Shown: piece by piece, positions 1 to 9,089 of the stretch
How positions within the stretch are numbered: position 1 is the first letter of the stretch
How the letters are laid out: the number at the start of each line of letters is the position of its first letter
Assembly: GCF_014654785.1 (NCBI RefSeq)
Contig: NZ_BNBD01000027.1
Span: forward strand, 1-37,143
Direction of reading: 5' to 3'
Length of the DNA stretch: 37,143 nucleotides
Source of the DNA: Streptomyces mashuensis
GTDB taxonomy: Bacteria > Actinomycetota > Actinomycetes > Streptomycetales > Streptomycetaceae
Notes under the pieces: generated by a model
Told to the model about the DNA's origin: nothing
Databases searched by the model: none
Seen by the model: only the letters and a program-made list of their open reading frames with translations
Made by a program: the position numbers and the translations under genes

Positions 1-50
1 TAAGCACGCCGCCAGCGTTCGTCCTGAGCCAGGATCAAACTCTCCGTGAA
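1..50 (-). rRNA. 16S rRNA, 5' end only (partial)
   Basis: The reverse complement begins TTCACGGAGAGTTTGATCC and continues through the universal 27F primer site into GACGAACGCTGGCGGCG, which is the conserved 5' end of actinobacterial 16S rRNA. Only about the first 50 nt are in the window; the rest of the operon lies beyond the left edge. The exact mature end is inferred from the usual Streptomyces 16S start. Confidence 0.97.
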
Positions 51-103
51 TGCTTACCCGGCTGCGTTTAATTAAAAACTGCCGGTTTACACACACGAGA
101 GCG

Positions 104-167
104 GAAACGAAGGAGGAATAATCCTTCGTTTCACAGCGTCCTCGCTGTGCGCCCTCCCGCAGGAGGG
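104..167 (-). other. Three tandem hairpins in the rRNA leader
   Basis: Three perfect inverted repeats lie back to back about 55 nt upstream of the mature 16S end. They are 152-157/162-167 (6 bp, loop of 4), 132-138/143-149 (7 bp, loop of 4) and 104-114/122-132 (11 bp, loop of 7). The last two share base 132, so they cannot both be fully paired. The position fits pre-rRNA folding or RNase processing. Read on the plus strand, the 152-167 hairpin is followed by ACTTTTT and looks like an intrinsic terminator, which could limit antisense transcription leaving the operon. The function is inferred. Confidence 0.6.
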
Positions 168-229
168 ACTTTTTAGGAACCTCATCCATCGAGATGGACG
201 GGGTGTCAACATATCTGGCGTTGACTTTT

Positions 230-290
230 GGCACGCTGTTGAGTTCTCAAGGAACGGACGCTTCCTTTGTACTCACCCGAGTCTCTCGGG
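230..290 (-). promoter_or_regulatory. boxB/boxA-like antitermination signal of the rrn leader
   Basis: In transcript direction a perfect hairpin CCCGAG-AGA-CTCGGG (290 to 276) is followed about 25 nt later by TTGAGAACTCAACAG (250 to 236). A stem-loop ahead of a boxA-like motif is the arrangement of rRNA antiterminators that recruit Nus factors, and the TTGAGAACTCAAC motif resembles leader sequences I know from Streptomyces rrn operons. A weak TTGACA (206-211 on the complement) lies downstream without a convincing -10. The role is inferred by analogy. Confidence 0.5.
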
Positions 291-519
291 CTTTCCTCCG
301 GGCGCTTCCCTTCGGTGTTTCCAACCTTACCAGATCCGTTTTCCGTTCCGTTTCCGGTCCGGAATCCCTTCCTGGCGGCTGGGCACTTCGAGACTTTATC
401 AGACGATAAGGGCCCGAAGTTTGCTCCGCATGAATTCTGTATTCACAGGTCTTCACGGTGCGAAGCCGGTCGTAGACCAACCGTCACGCCAGGGCATCTC
501 ACCCCGCCGCAACCGTTTG

Positions 520-548
520 AATCTACCTCCCCAGTCCTCCCGTGTCAA
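520..548 (-). promoter_or_regulatory. rrn promoter, sigma-HrdB type
   Basis: On the minus strand TTGACA (548-543) is separated by exactly 17 nt from TAGATT (525-520), a near-consensus vegetative promoter. Transcription would start near 512, about 460 nt upstream of mature 16S rRNA. Streptomyces rrn operons usually carry several promoters. A second candidate -10 (TAAAGT on the complement, in the 395-405 area) lacks a good -35. No protein-coding gene is supported between 51 and 591. Confidence 0.75.
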
Positions 549-591
549 CGGTTTTCTTGGGGCGAAGAGAACAGTACCAGGTTCCGGGGGC

Positions 592-1206
592 CTAGCCGAA
601 CGCCGACGGCGGGCTCTCCAGGTCCTCCAGCTCCACGCCCGGTGCGGACAGGACCACGTCGCCGGCCAGGTGCACCGCGTACGTCTCCCCCGTGTCCAGC
701 GCCGTGACCTCGTACTCGTCCACATCCAGGGGCCCGCTGTCAGTGGGGTGTGCTGTCCTGGCCACCAGGGTCCAGGACTGGTCGACCGTGAGGGGGGCCA
801 GCACCGGGGAGGCGAAGGAGACGAGGCGGATCCGGCGGCCGGGGGCGCCGGGGGTGAGGCGGAGGAGGCGGGACACGGCGACGTAGAAGGCGGGGGAGCT
901 GCCGGTGAAGCCGTGGGCGGGGGCATTGCCTTCGGTGGCGTGTTCACCGGTGGGGTCGGTACGGACCCAGGTCACCCCGTCGAGGGCGGCGCCGCGCACC
1001 TGCCAGTCGGAGCACTGGAGCTGGAGGCGGATGGGGCGGCCGAGTTCGTCGACGGTCAGGTCGACCGAGCCGGCCGGGGCGCCGGAGGGGCCGGTCAGCT
1101 GCGAGACGTAGCGCCAGCCGGACGTGCCGGGGGCGCAGTGGAAGTGCTCGTCACCGAGGGGGGAACGGTCATGGGGGTCGTGGAGCGAGTAGCGGCCGCG
1201 GGGCAT
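592..1206 (-). CDS. Conserved hypothetical protein of unknown function
   Basis: A 204-residue soluble protein starting MPRGRYSLHDPHD, with AAGGA six bases before the ATG. I see no signal peptide, membrane segment or catalytic motif that I recognise. The middle (about 45-110) is rich in Val, Thr, Trp and Asp with alternating hydrophobic residues (SVDLTVDELG, IRLQLQCSD), suggesting a beta-rich fold. It is separated from ahcY by a strong terminator, so it is probably transcribed on its own, and its end lies right beside the rrn promoter. I recall small unknown genes beside ahcY in other Streptomyces, but I cannot name the family. The reading frame shows typical Streptomyces codon bias, so I am confident it is a gene but not what it does. 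Confidence 0.8.
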   Translation of the reverse strand: MPRGRYSLHDPHDRSPLGDEHFHCAPGTSGWRYVSQLTGPSGAPAGSVDLTVDELGRPIRLQLQCSDWQVRGAALDGVTWVRTDPTGEHATEGNAPAHGFTGSSPAFYVAVSRLLRLTPGAPGRRIRLVSFASPVLAPLTVDQSWTLVARTAHPTDSGPLDVDEYEVTALDTGETYAVHLAGDVVLSAPGVELEDLESPPSAFG

Positions 1207-1242
1207 GGGGGGTCCTTGACGGGAGATCCTCGGCGGAAGGGG

Positions 1243-1273
1243 ACAGGCCCCCGCCGTGGGGGCGGGGGCCTGT
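1243..1273 (-). terminator. Terminator downstream of ahcY
   Basis: A perfect 13-bp GC-rich stem (1243-1255 with 1261-1273) with a 5-nt loop lies 48 nt beyond the ahcY stop and before the hypothetical gene on the same strand. It lacks a U-tract, as is common for Streptomyces terminators. Confidence 0.8.
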
Positions 1274-1320
1274 TCTACCAGGTTCCGGGGCGTGCCCCGG
1301 GGAGCGGCTCGGTACCGGTG

Positions 1321-2775
<1,455 letters not shown>

Positions 2776-2977
2776 GCGGCTGCTCCTCCTTGAGGGGCTG
2801 AGCGGGACTGTGTACGGCTGTGCACGCGGCCGGCCGGCGTCGGCGGGAAGTTCCGCCCGTACGCCGGTCTCCTGACCGCAGCGCAGTCCGTCGGAGGCCC
2901 TCTCTCCCTCGGCCGGTCCGGCAGTGCGGACCGCCCGACCGCCATCAGCAGCGACGTCTGGCTCGGGCACGAATCTA
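2776..2977 (-). promoter_or_regulatory. ahcY promoter and structured leader with B12-box-like motif
   Basis: A TAGATT -10 box (2977-2972 on the complement) would start an mRNA near 2965, giving a leader of about 190 nt. The leader contains GGTCAGGAGACCGGCG (2877-2862), which fits the cobalamin-riboswitch B12 box at nearly every position. It is followed by a nested stem (CCGGCGT paired with ACGCCGG around GGCGG/CCGCC), and a GGTCCG/CGGACC hairpin lies upstream. The other conserved cobalamin core blocks (AAAGGGAA, GGTG-AA-TCC) were not found, and the SAH-riboswitch core was not found either. The box itself can fold as CGGTC-AGGA-GACCG. I regard it as a structured leader with unproven ligand. 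Confidence 0.35.
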
Positions 2978-3073
2978 CACCGGGGTGCCCGGCGAACCCC
3001 AGCCCCCTCGGGCCCCGGTTCGGGGTGACGAGGGGCGGGGAACAGATGTCCCGAACCGTCGTGAGGAGATGCC

Positions 3074-5056
3074 GTGGCGCTGAGGCTGGTTGCCGTGACC
3101 GCGTGCCCGACCGGCATCGCGCACACCTACATGGCCGCCGAGAAGCTGATGCAGGCGGCGGAGGCCGCCGGTCATGTCATCAAGGTGGAGACGCAGGGCT
3201 CCATCGGTGCGGAGAACGTGCTGTCGGAGGACGACGTACGGCGGGCCGACGGCGTCATCGTGGCCGCCGACAAGGACGTCGACCTCGGCCGGTTCGCGGG
3301 CAAGAGGGTGCTGGTCGTGGGGGTGGCCGAGGGCATCCGTCATCCGGAGCGGCTGATCGCGCAGGTGGTGTCGGCGCCGGTGCGCGCGCCCGCGGAGGGG
3401 GCGACTCCGCCGGCGTCCGCCGGTGCGCCCCTGCCCGGCGGGCGGCGGGCGGCGGGGCACGCGTACCGGGCCACGTACAAGGCGCTGATGAACGGCGTCT
3501 CGTACATGATCCCGTTCGTCGTGACCGGTGGTCTGCTGATCGCGGTGTCGCTGGCGCTGGGCGGGCGGACGACGGCGCAGGGCATCGTCATCGACAGCGG
3601 GTTCTGGCGGTCGGTGCACGCGATCGGCGAGGTCGGTTTCACGCTGATGATCCCGGTGCTGGCCGGCTACATCGCCTACGCGATCGGGGACCGTGCCGCG
3701 CTGGTGCCGGGCATGGTGGGCGGGTGGATCGCGAACGACGGCCGGCTGTACGGGAGCGAGGCCGGCGCCGGGTTCATCGGGGCGATCGTGGCCGGCTTCC
3801 TCGCCGGCTGGCTCGTGCGGTGGATCCGGCGGCTGAAGGTTCCGGCCTTCGTCCGCCCGGTCATGCCGGTCATCGTGATTCCGGTGGTGTCCACGCTCGC
3901 CCTGGGCCTGTTCTTCATCCATGTCATCGGCCGGCCGATCGCGTGGGTCTTCACGCAGCTGACCGGCTGGCTCGGCGGGCTCACCGGGACGAGTGCGGCG
4001 CTGCTCGGCGCGGTGCTGGGGCTGATGATCGCGTTCGACATGGGCGGGCCCGTCAACAAGACGGCGTTCCTCTTCGGCGCGGGCCTCGTGTCGGGGAACC
4101 CCGCGGTGATGGGCATGTGCGCGGCGGCCATTCCGGTGCCGCCGCTGGGCCAGGGGCTGGCCACGGTGTTGCGGCGGCCGCTCTTCGACGAGCAGGAGCG
4201 GGAGACGGGGCCGGCCGCGCTGTTCATGGGGTTCTTCGGCATCACGGAGGGGGCGATCCCGTTCGCGGCGGCCCGGCCCGCGCGCGTCATCCCGGCCAAC
4301 ATGGCGGGGGGTGCGGTGGCGGGTGCGGTGGCGGGGCTGGCGGGGGTGACCGACCACGTGCCGCACGGTGGGCCGGTGGTGGCGGTGCTCGGGGCGGTGG
4401 GGGGCGTGCCGATGTTCTTCGTCGCGGTGGCCGTCGGGATGGTGGTCACCGCGGTGACGACGGTTTCGCTGATGGCGGTGGGTGGGGGTGCCGGGGGCGC
4501 GGTTTCCGGGGCTGCGGTTTCCGGGGCTGCGCCTGTGGCGGCTTCGGCGCCTGCGTCTGCGTCCGCCCCTGGACCTGCCCCTGCTGTTTCCCCCCTCGTC
4601 CTCTCCGGGTGCCTCACGGAGGCGACCGTGCTGCCCGAGCTGGCCGCGCGCACCAAGGAGGAGGCGGTGCGCGAGCTGGCCGCACTCCTCGCGGAGTCGG
4701 GGCGCGTGCGGGACGCCGGGGCGCTGGTGACGGCGGTGCTCGAACGGGAGGAGGCGGGGACGACCGGGCTCGGGGAGGAGGTGGCTGTTCCGCATGCGCG
4801 GAGCAGTGCGGTGGTGGAGCCGGTCGTGGGTTTTGCGCGGTCTGCGGAGGGGGTGGAGTGGGGGGCGGTCGACGGCGCGCGGGCGCGGCTGATCTTTTTG
4901 ATCGCGGTGCCGGAGGCCGACGAGTCGGCCGATGAGCTGCATCTGCGGTTGCTGGCTGCGCTGGCGCGGAAGCTGCTCGATGCGGGGTTCCGGGGGCGGT
5001 TGCTGGCGGCGTCGGATGTGGGGGCGGTGATGCGGGTGCTCGCCGAGGTTCGGTGA
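3074..5056 (+). CDS. Fructose-family PTS permease, EIIB-EIIC-EIIA fusion
   Basis: A 660-residue sugar permease of the phosphotransferase system that imports and phosphorylates a fructose-type sugar. Residues 1-100 are EIIB, with phospho-acceptor Cys11 in TACPTGIAHTYMA. About 135-465 is the polytopic EIIC, with family motifs AFDMGGPVNKTAFLFG and FFGITEGAIPFA. An Ala/Pro linker follows, and about 515-660 is EIIA, with the acceptor His574 in VAVPHARS. The GTG start at 3074 follows GAGGAG with five spacer bases; an ATG five bases earlier is out of frame. The order B-C-A differs from the A-B-C order usual for fused fructose permeases. No fruK or fruR homologue is adjacent, so it seems to be a lone permease relying on HPr made elsewhere. 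The substrate is inferred from family only. Confidence 0.93.
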   Translation: MALRLVAVTACPTGIAHTYMAAEKLMQAAEAAGHVIKVETQGSIGAENVLSEDDVRRADGVIVAADKDVDLGRFAGKRVLVVGVAEGIRHPERLIAQVVSAPVRAPAEGATPPASAGAPLPGGRRAAGHAYRATYKALMNGVSYMIPFVVTGGLLIAVSLALGGRTTAQGIVIDSGFWRSVHAIGEVGFTLMIPVLAGYIAYAIGDRAALVPGMVGGWIANDGRLYGSEAGAGFIGAIVAGFLAGWLVRWIRRLKVPAFVRPVMPVIVIPVVSTLALGLFFIHVIGRPIAWVFTQLTGWLGGLTGTSAALLGAVLGLMIAFDMGGPVNKTAFLFGAGLVSGNPAVMGMCAAAIPVPPLGQGLATVLRRPLFDEQERETGPAALFMGFFGITEGAIPFAAARPARVIPANMAGGAVAGAVAGLAGVTDHVPHGGPVVAVLGAVGGVPMFFVAVAVGMVVTAVTTVSLMAVGGGAGGAVSGAAVSGAAPVAASAPASASAPGPAPAVSPLVLSGCLTEATVLPELAARTKEEAVRELAALLAESGRVRDAGALVTAVLEREEAGTTGLGEEVAVPHARSSAVVEPVVGFARSAEGVEWGAVDGARARLIFLIAVPEADESADELHLRLLAALARKLLDAGFRGRLLAASDVGAVMRVLAEVR

Positions 5057-5113
5057 CGGTGGGCGGTTGGTCGCGGTGGGGGGAGGGCCCCTGTCCCGCC
5101 CTTTCTCCGTTTC

Positions 5114-5129
5114 CCGGGGAGGGCCCCGG
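5114..5129. terminator. Small hairpin between convergent PTS and CDF genes
   Basis: CCGGGG (5114-5119) and CCCCGG (5124-5129) form a perfect 6-bp stem with a 4-nt loop, between two converging genes. It could end transcription from either side. The stem is short, so the call is modest. Confidence 0.45.
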
Positions 5130-5138
5130 AGCCCCCCT

Positions 5139-5166
5139 TGTCCTCAAACGCCGGACGGGCTGGATT
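5139..5166. repeat. Dispersed Streptomyces intergenic repeat
   Basis: The intergenic string containing CCTCAAACGCCGGACGGGCT is one I recognise as recurring between genes in many Streptomyces genomes. Only one copy is in this window, so its repeat nature rests on prior knowledge. It lies between convergent genes, beside a hairpin. Its function is unknown. Confidence 0.5.
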
Positions 5167-5181
5167 GGGTGCGGGCGGGCT

Positions 5182-6153
5182 TCAGTGGCTCAGCCCCGGG
5201 CCCCCCGGTGTTGCTGCCGGGTCCGGGCCTGCTGCTGCGGCCGACTCGTCGTAGATGTCCGGTTCCAGGTAGATCACCCGGGCGATCGGGACCGCCGTGC
5301 GGATGCGGGCCTCCGCCTCGTCGATCGCCTGGGCCACCTGGGCCGCCGTGTCGTCGTGGCGTACCGCGATCTTCGCGGCCACGAGGAGTTCCTCCGGGCC
5401 GAGGTGGAGGGTGCGCATGTGGATGACGCCCGTGACCGTGCGGCCGTCCACGGCTGCGGCGCGGATCTTTGCGATCTGCTCCGGGCCGGCCGCCTCGCCG
5501 AGCAGCAGGGACTTGGTCTCGGCCGCCAGGACCAGGGCGATGAGGACGAGGAGCGTGCCGATGCACATCGTGCCGATGCCGTCCCAGACGGCGTCGCCCG
5601 TGAGGAGCGTGAGGCCGACGCCGCCGAGGGCGAGGACCAGGCCGACCAGGGCGCCGAGGTCCTCCAGCAGGACGACGGGCAGTTCGGGGGCCTTGGCGGT
5701 GCGGACGAAGGACTTCCAGCTCTGGCTGCCGCGCAGTTCGTTCGACTCCTTGATCGCGGTGCGGAAGGAGAAGCCCTCCGCGACGATCGCGAAGAGGAGC
5801 ACGCCGACGGGCCAGTACCAGTTCTCCAGGGCGTGCGGGTGCGCGATCTTCTCGTAGCCCTCGTAGAGCGCGAAGACGCCGCCGACGGTGAACAGCACGA
5901 CGGAGACGAGGAAGCCGTAGACGTAGCGTTCGCGGCCGTAGCCGAAGGGGTGTTCCTCGCTCGCCTCCTTGCGGGCCTTGCGGCCGCCGAGCAGCAGCAG
6001 GGCCTGGTTGCCGGAGTCGGCGACGGAGTGGACGCCCTCGGCGAGCATCGACGACGAGCCGCTGAACGCGAACGCGACGAACTTCGAGACCGCAATGGCC
6101 AGGTTGGCGCCGAGTGCGGCGACGATCGCCCTCGTTCCGCCCGTTGCACTCAT
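5182..6153 (-). CDS. Cation diffusion facilitator (zinc/divalent metal efflux)
   Basis: A 323-residue membrane transporter of the CDF family, which exports Zn2+ or similar ions in exchange for protons. Several transmembrane helices are visible (NLAIAVSKFVAFAF, YGFLVSVVLFTVGGVFAL, PVGVLLFAIVAEGFSF, LLEDLGALVGLVLALGGVGL, GTLLVLIALVLAA). The metal-site motifs HSVADSGNQ in helix 2 and LLEDLGALVG in helix 5 carry the His/Asp and Asp residues, and HPFGYGRERY is the usual cytoplasmic signature. A C-terminal cytoplasmic domain (about 215-300) has the CDF dimer-domain pattern with HMRTLHLGPEELLVAAKI. GAGGGGG precedes the ATG. It is the last gene of the mannose-metabolism block, 51 nt after manA. Metal specificity cannot be read from the sequence. 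Confidence 0.92.
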   Translation of the reverse strand: MSATGGTRAIVAALGANLAIAVSKFVAFAFSGSSSMLAEGVHSVADSGNQALLLLGGRKARKEASEEHPFGYGRERYVYGFLVSVVLFTVGGVFALYEGYEKIAHPHALENWYWPVGVLLFAIVAEGFSFRTAIKESNELRGSQSWKSFVRTAKAPELPVVLLEDLGALVGLVLALGGVGLTLLTGDAVWDGIGTMCIGTLLVLIALVLAAETKSLLLGEAAGPEQIAKIRAAAVDGRTVTGVIHMRTLHLGPEELLVAAKIAVRHDDTAAQVAQAIDEAEARIRTAVPIARVIYLEPDIYDESAAAAGPDPAATPGGPGLSH

Positions 6154-6204
6154 CGTGCCCCCTCTTCTTTTCTTCTTTCAGTTTCCGTCAGGCTCGGCAG
6201 CCGG

Positions 6205-7407
6205 TCAGCCGGTCGTGGCGCGGTACGCCGTGCCGTCGTCGGCGCCCGCCAGTTCCACGCGCTCCCCCGCCGCCACGAACGCCGACTGGCCGCGCTCCAG
6301 GCGCAGTTCGCCGCCGTCCGCGCCCCGCAGCGCGACCGTGCCCTCCGTGCAGAGCACGATCTGCGGCGCGTCCGCGGTCAGCGGGTGGGCGGGGGCGCCG
6401 GGGGCCATGGCGTGGCGGGAGAGGCGGAACTCGGGGGCGGGCGTGTCGTAGACCTCGGAGCCGTCGGGTTCGGCCTCGGGTCGCAGGACGCGTGGCACGG
6501 TGGCTTCGAACCGTACGACGCGCAGCAGCTCGGGGACGTCGACGTGCTTGGGGGTGAGGCCGCAGCGCAGGACGTTGTCGGAGTTGGCCATGACTTCGAG
6601 GCCGAGGCCCTCCAGGTAGGCGTGGGGCACTCCGGCGCCGAGGTAGAGGGCTTCGCCGGGCTGGAGCCGTACGTGGTTGAGGAGCATGGCGGCGAGGACG
6701 CCGGGGTCGCCGGGGTAGTGGCGGGCGACGGAGGCGTACGCGGCGTACGCCTGCCGGTGCGGGCCGTCCTCGTGGGCGAGGCGTTCGGCGGCGGCCGCGG
6801 CGCGGGCGACGGTGTCGGCGACGGCTCCGCGTTCGGCGCTGAGGACGGCGGTGAGCACTTCGCGGAGCGCGGCGTCCTCGGGGTGGGCGTGCAGCAGGTC
6901 GGCGTAAGGCTTGAGGGAGTCGACGTCGAGGGCGGCGAGCAGCTCGGCGGTGGCGTCGGGGGCGCGGAAGCCGCACAGCCCGTCGAAGGGGGTGAGGGCG
7001 CAGATCAGCTCGGGCTTGTGGCGGGGGTCCTTGTAGTTGCGGTGGGGCGCGTCGAGGGGGATGCCGCGGGCCTCCTCGTCGGCGTGGCCGGCGCGGGCCT
7101 GCTCGGGGTCGGGGTGGACCTGGAGGGAGAGGGGGTCGGCGGCGGCCAGCACTTTGAAGAGGAAGGGCAGGTGGGGGCCGAAGCGGCCGACGGTGTCCGC
7201 GCCGAGGGCGGCCTCGGGGTCGGCGGCGATGAGGGTGTCGAGGGGGACGGGCGTGCCGTCGCGTTCGACGCGGGAGGGTGCCGCCGGGTGGGCGCCCATC
7301 CACAGTTCGGCCTGGGGGGTGCCGGTGGGCGGGGTGCCGAGGAGGCCGGGGATGGCGGTGGTGGAGCCCCAGGCGTAGGGGCGGACGGTGTTGAGGAGGC
7401 GGTCCAT
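6205..7407 (-). CDS. manA: Mannose-6-phosphate isomerase, class I
   Basis: A 400-residue zinc enzyme interconverting fructose-6-phosphate and mannose-6-phosphate, the entry step to GDP-mannose. Type I isomerase signatures are clear: N-terminal YAWGS, the zinc ligands Gln and His in LSLQVHPDPEQA, Glu in YKDPRHKPEL, and the final His in GVPHAYLEG. The C-terminal part (about 310-400) is a degenerate cupin. The ATG lies 18 nt after the SIS gene stop, with AGGAA upstream, so the two are co-transcribed. Together with manB at 9090 and the nucleotidyltransferase at 22172 it supplies mannose donors for cell-envelope glycans or protein mannosylation. Confidence 0.97.
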   Translation of the reverse strand: MDRLLNTVRPYAWGSTTAIPGLLGTPPTGTPQAELWMGAHPAAPSRVERDGTPVPLDTLIAADPEAALGADTVGRFGPHLPFLFKVLAAADPLSLQVHPDPEQARAGHADEEARGIPLDAPHRNYKDPRHKPELICALTPFDGLCGFRAPDATAELLAALDVDSLKPYADLLHAHPEDAALREVLTAVLSAERGAVADTVARAAAAAERLAHEDGPHRQAYAAYASVARHYPGDPGVLAAMLLNHVRLQPGEALYLGAGVPHAYLEGLGLEVMANSDNVLRCGLTPKHVDVPELLRVVRFEATVPRVLRPEAEPDGSEVYDTPAPEFRLSRHAMAPGAPAHPLTADAPQIVLCTEGTVALRGADGGELRLERGQSAFVAAGERVELAGADDGTAYRATTG

Positions 7408-7424
7408 GGGGTGGTTCCTGCTGC

Positions 7425-8600
7425 CTACGGGGTGGAGGCGAGCGCGAGGTAGACGGCGGCGAAGTCGGTGACGGCCAGCAGTTCGGCGGCGGTCTCCAGG
7501 GGGGTGCTGCCCTCGTGGGCCTCCAGCTCGCTGACGGGCGTGTCGCGGTGGAGGGCGAGGTCGCGGGCGGCGGGCGTGGGGGACGTGACGTCGGGGGCCT
7601 GCTCGCGGAGGAGGACGACGCGGGCGTGGAGGGCCTCGGGCTCCTCGACGCGGTCGCGGAAGAAGTCGTCCGGGTCGGCGCCGGCGGCGAGGGCGCCGGC
7701 GAGGAGGGTGCTGTGGGCGGTGAGGGCCTCGGGCAGTTCGGCGGTGAGGGCGGGGCGGCCGGCGAGGGCGGCCAGGACGCCGGCGAAGCGGCGGCCGGCG
7801 GCGCCGGCCAGCGGGCCCTCGGTCCAGATGAGGGGCAGCGTGTCGGCGAGCTCGGCGGCGAGGGTCTTGCCGGGGTTGCCGTAGGTGGCGATGGCGGGGC
7901 CGCAGCGCTCGGCGATGCTGTCGAGCCGGTCGGCGAGCGCCTCCAGGGCGGTGGGGGGCGCGTCGATGAGGCCGATGCGGTCGGTGAGGACGAGCAGCGG
8001 GGTGAGCAGCGACCAGAGGGTGCCGGGGCCGGGCAGCAGGGTGGTGGCGGGCGCGGTGTCGTGCGCGGCCTGTTCGGCGTTCTCGCCGGCGAGGGAGGCT
8101 TCGAGGGGCGTGGCGGTGAGGGGCACGGCCATGCCGCGGACCTGCGTGGTGGCGTCGGCGAGGGGGGTGCCGGCCGGGGAGACGCTGACGACGGTGCAGC
8201 CGCGCCGGTAGGCCTGTTCGAGGAGGACGGTGAGGCCGGCCTCGGTGCCGTCGGGCGTGACGACCAGCAGCAGGTCGAGGGGGCCGGCCCAGCCGGGCAG
8301 GGTCCAGCGCAGGGCGCCGGGTGCGGGTGCGACGCCGGAGGGGCGGATGAGGGCGGCGGGGCAGGTGTCGCCGCCGAGCGCGGTGAGCAGGTCGGCGGTG
8401 GCGGCCGCGGTGGGGCCGGGCCCGGCGATCAGCAGGGCGCGGGGGCGGCCGTCGGGGGTGAGGGCGTCGATGCCGGCCTCGGCGGCGTTGCGCATGGCCG
8501 TGCGGACGCGGGCGCCGGACTCGGCGGCGCCGCGCAGCAGTCCGTGCAGGTCGGCGCGGGAGAGGCCGTCGGGGTCATCGAGGAGGGTCTCGTCGAACAC
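7425..8600 (-). CDS. SIS-domain protein, phosphoglucose/phosphomannose isomerase-like
   Basis: A 391-residue soluble protein that looks like the actinobacterial SIS-domain family found between manA and manB (related to bifunctional phosphoglucose/phosphomannose isomerases). The first SIS lobe runs about 50-170, with the glycine-rich sugar-phosphate loop around LLIAGPGPTAAATADLL and a Ser/Thr-rich PLDLLLVVTPDGTEAG. The second lobe is about 210-390, with AIATYGNPGKTLAAELADTLPLIWTEGPLAGAAGRRF. The GTG start at 8600 has GGAGA upstream. It lies in one transcription block with manB and manA; the M. tuberculosis counterpart occupies the same position. Whether it is catalytic is uncertain: a role in sugar-phosphate isomerisation is inferred from family and context. 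Confidence 0.85.
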   Translation of the reverse strand: MFDETLLDDPDGLSRADLHGLLRGAAESGARVRTAMRNAAEAGIDALTPDGRPRALLIAGPGPTAAATADLLTALGGDTCPAALIRPSGVAPAPGALRWTLPGWAGPLDLLLVVTPDGTEAGLTVLLEQAYRRGCTVVSVSPAGTPLADATTQVRGMAVPLTATPLEASLAGENAEQAAHDTAPATTLLPGPGTLWSLLTPLLVLTDRIGLIDAPPTALEALADRLDSIAERCGPAIATYGNPGKTLAAELADTLPLIWTEGPLAGAAGRRFAGVLAALAGRPALTAELPEALTAHSTLLAGALAAGADPDDFFRDRVEEPEALHARVVLLREQAPDVTSPTPAARDLALHRDTPVSELEAHEGSTPLETAAELLAVTDFAAVYLALASTP

Positions 8601-8714
8601 CGGTGATGTCTCCGTTCGCCATTCGCCGTCGGCCCCGTCGGCCGGGGGCCGTTCGCCGTGGTGGTGCGGTCGCTCGGGCGGTGCCTGTGCCTGTGCGCGT
8701 GGGCCGGGTGCCGG

Positions 8715-8900
8715 CTACGCGGGGCGGCGGGCCTCGTCCACGAGGAGGACGGGGATGTCGTCGCGAACGGGGTAGGCCAGGCCGCAGCCCTGGCCCTGGC
8801 ACACCAGCTCGGGGTTCTCCTCGGTGGTGGTCTCCTCGCGCAGGGGGGCGTGGCACGCCGGGCAGGCGAGGATCTCCAGGAGACCGGCTTCGAGCGGCAT
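8715..8900 (-). CDS. Trm112-like zinc-binding protein
   Basis: A 61-residue protein of the Trm112/YcaR (UPF0434) family. It has CPACHAPL near residue 13 and a later CQGQGCGLAYPVRDDIPVLL, giving a four-cysteine zinc site and the typical YPVRDGIPVLL-type ending. Family members are small scaffolds that activate methyltransferases; in actinobacteria they sit beside manB without an assigned partner. AAGGGA precedes the ATG. It lies between manB and the SIS gene and is probably co-transcribed with the SIS and manA genes from the putative promoter near 8994. Confidence 0.9.
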   Translation of the reverse strand: MPLEAGLLEILACPACHAPLREETTTEENPELVCQGQGCGLAYPVRDDIPVLLVDEARRPA

Positions 8901-8993
8901 GGGGTTTCCCTTCGGGAGCTGCGGTTGCGCTGCGGTCTGCTTCCGCGTGCGGCGTTGCGGTGGGTTGTGGTGGCCGCGGTGCGGCGTGGGGCC

Positions 8994-8999
8994 AGCCTA
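8994..8999 (-). promoter_or_regulatory. Candidate -10 box for the Trm112/SIS/manA/CDF genes
   Basis: TAGGCTGG on the minus strand fits the TANNNT -10 of vegetative Streptomyces promoters and lies about 95 nt upstream of the Trm112-like start, in the 189-nt gap after manB. No good -35 is visible, which is common in Streptomyces. Confidence 0.35.
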
Positions 9000-9089
9000 C
9001 CGCCGGGGGGCCTCCGGCGTGGGGTGCGCGGTCCGGGTGCGGGTGCGTGCCGCGGCGGTGGCGTGGCGGTGGGCGTGGCCCCGGTCGCG

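Noticed and set aside
152..174. Intrinsic terminator on the plus strand within the rRNA leader
   Set aside because: No plus-strand gene ends here; the hairpin is better explained as part of the rRNA leader, though an antisense stop remains possible.
194..409. Short plus-strand frames in the rRNA leader
   Set aside because: They lie across the boxB/boxA region and lack ribosome-binding sites; rRNA leader sequence explains them.
2776..2977. SAH riboswitch upstream of ahcY
   Set aside because: The conserved core (GAGGAGCGCTGC, CCAGGCTC, AACGGCGCTC) was looked for and not found, though a divergent form cannot be excluded by eye.
2776..3126. Upstream extension of ahcY by 117 codons
   Set aside because: AAGGAGG and the conserved N-terminus sit at 2775; the extension covers the promoter and structured leader.
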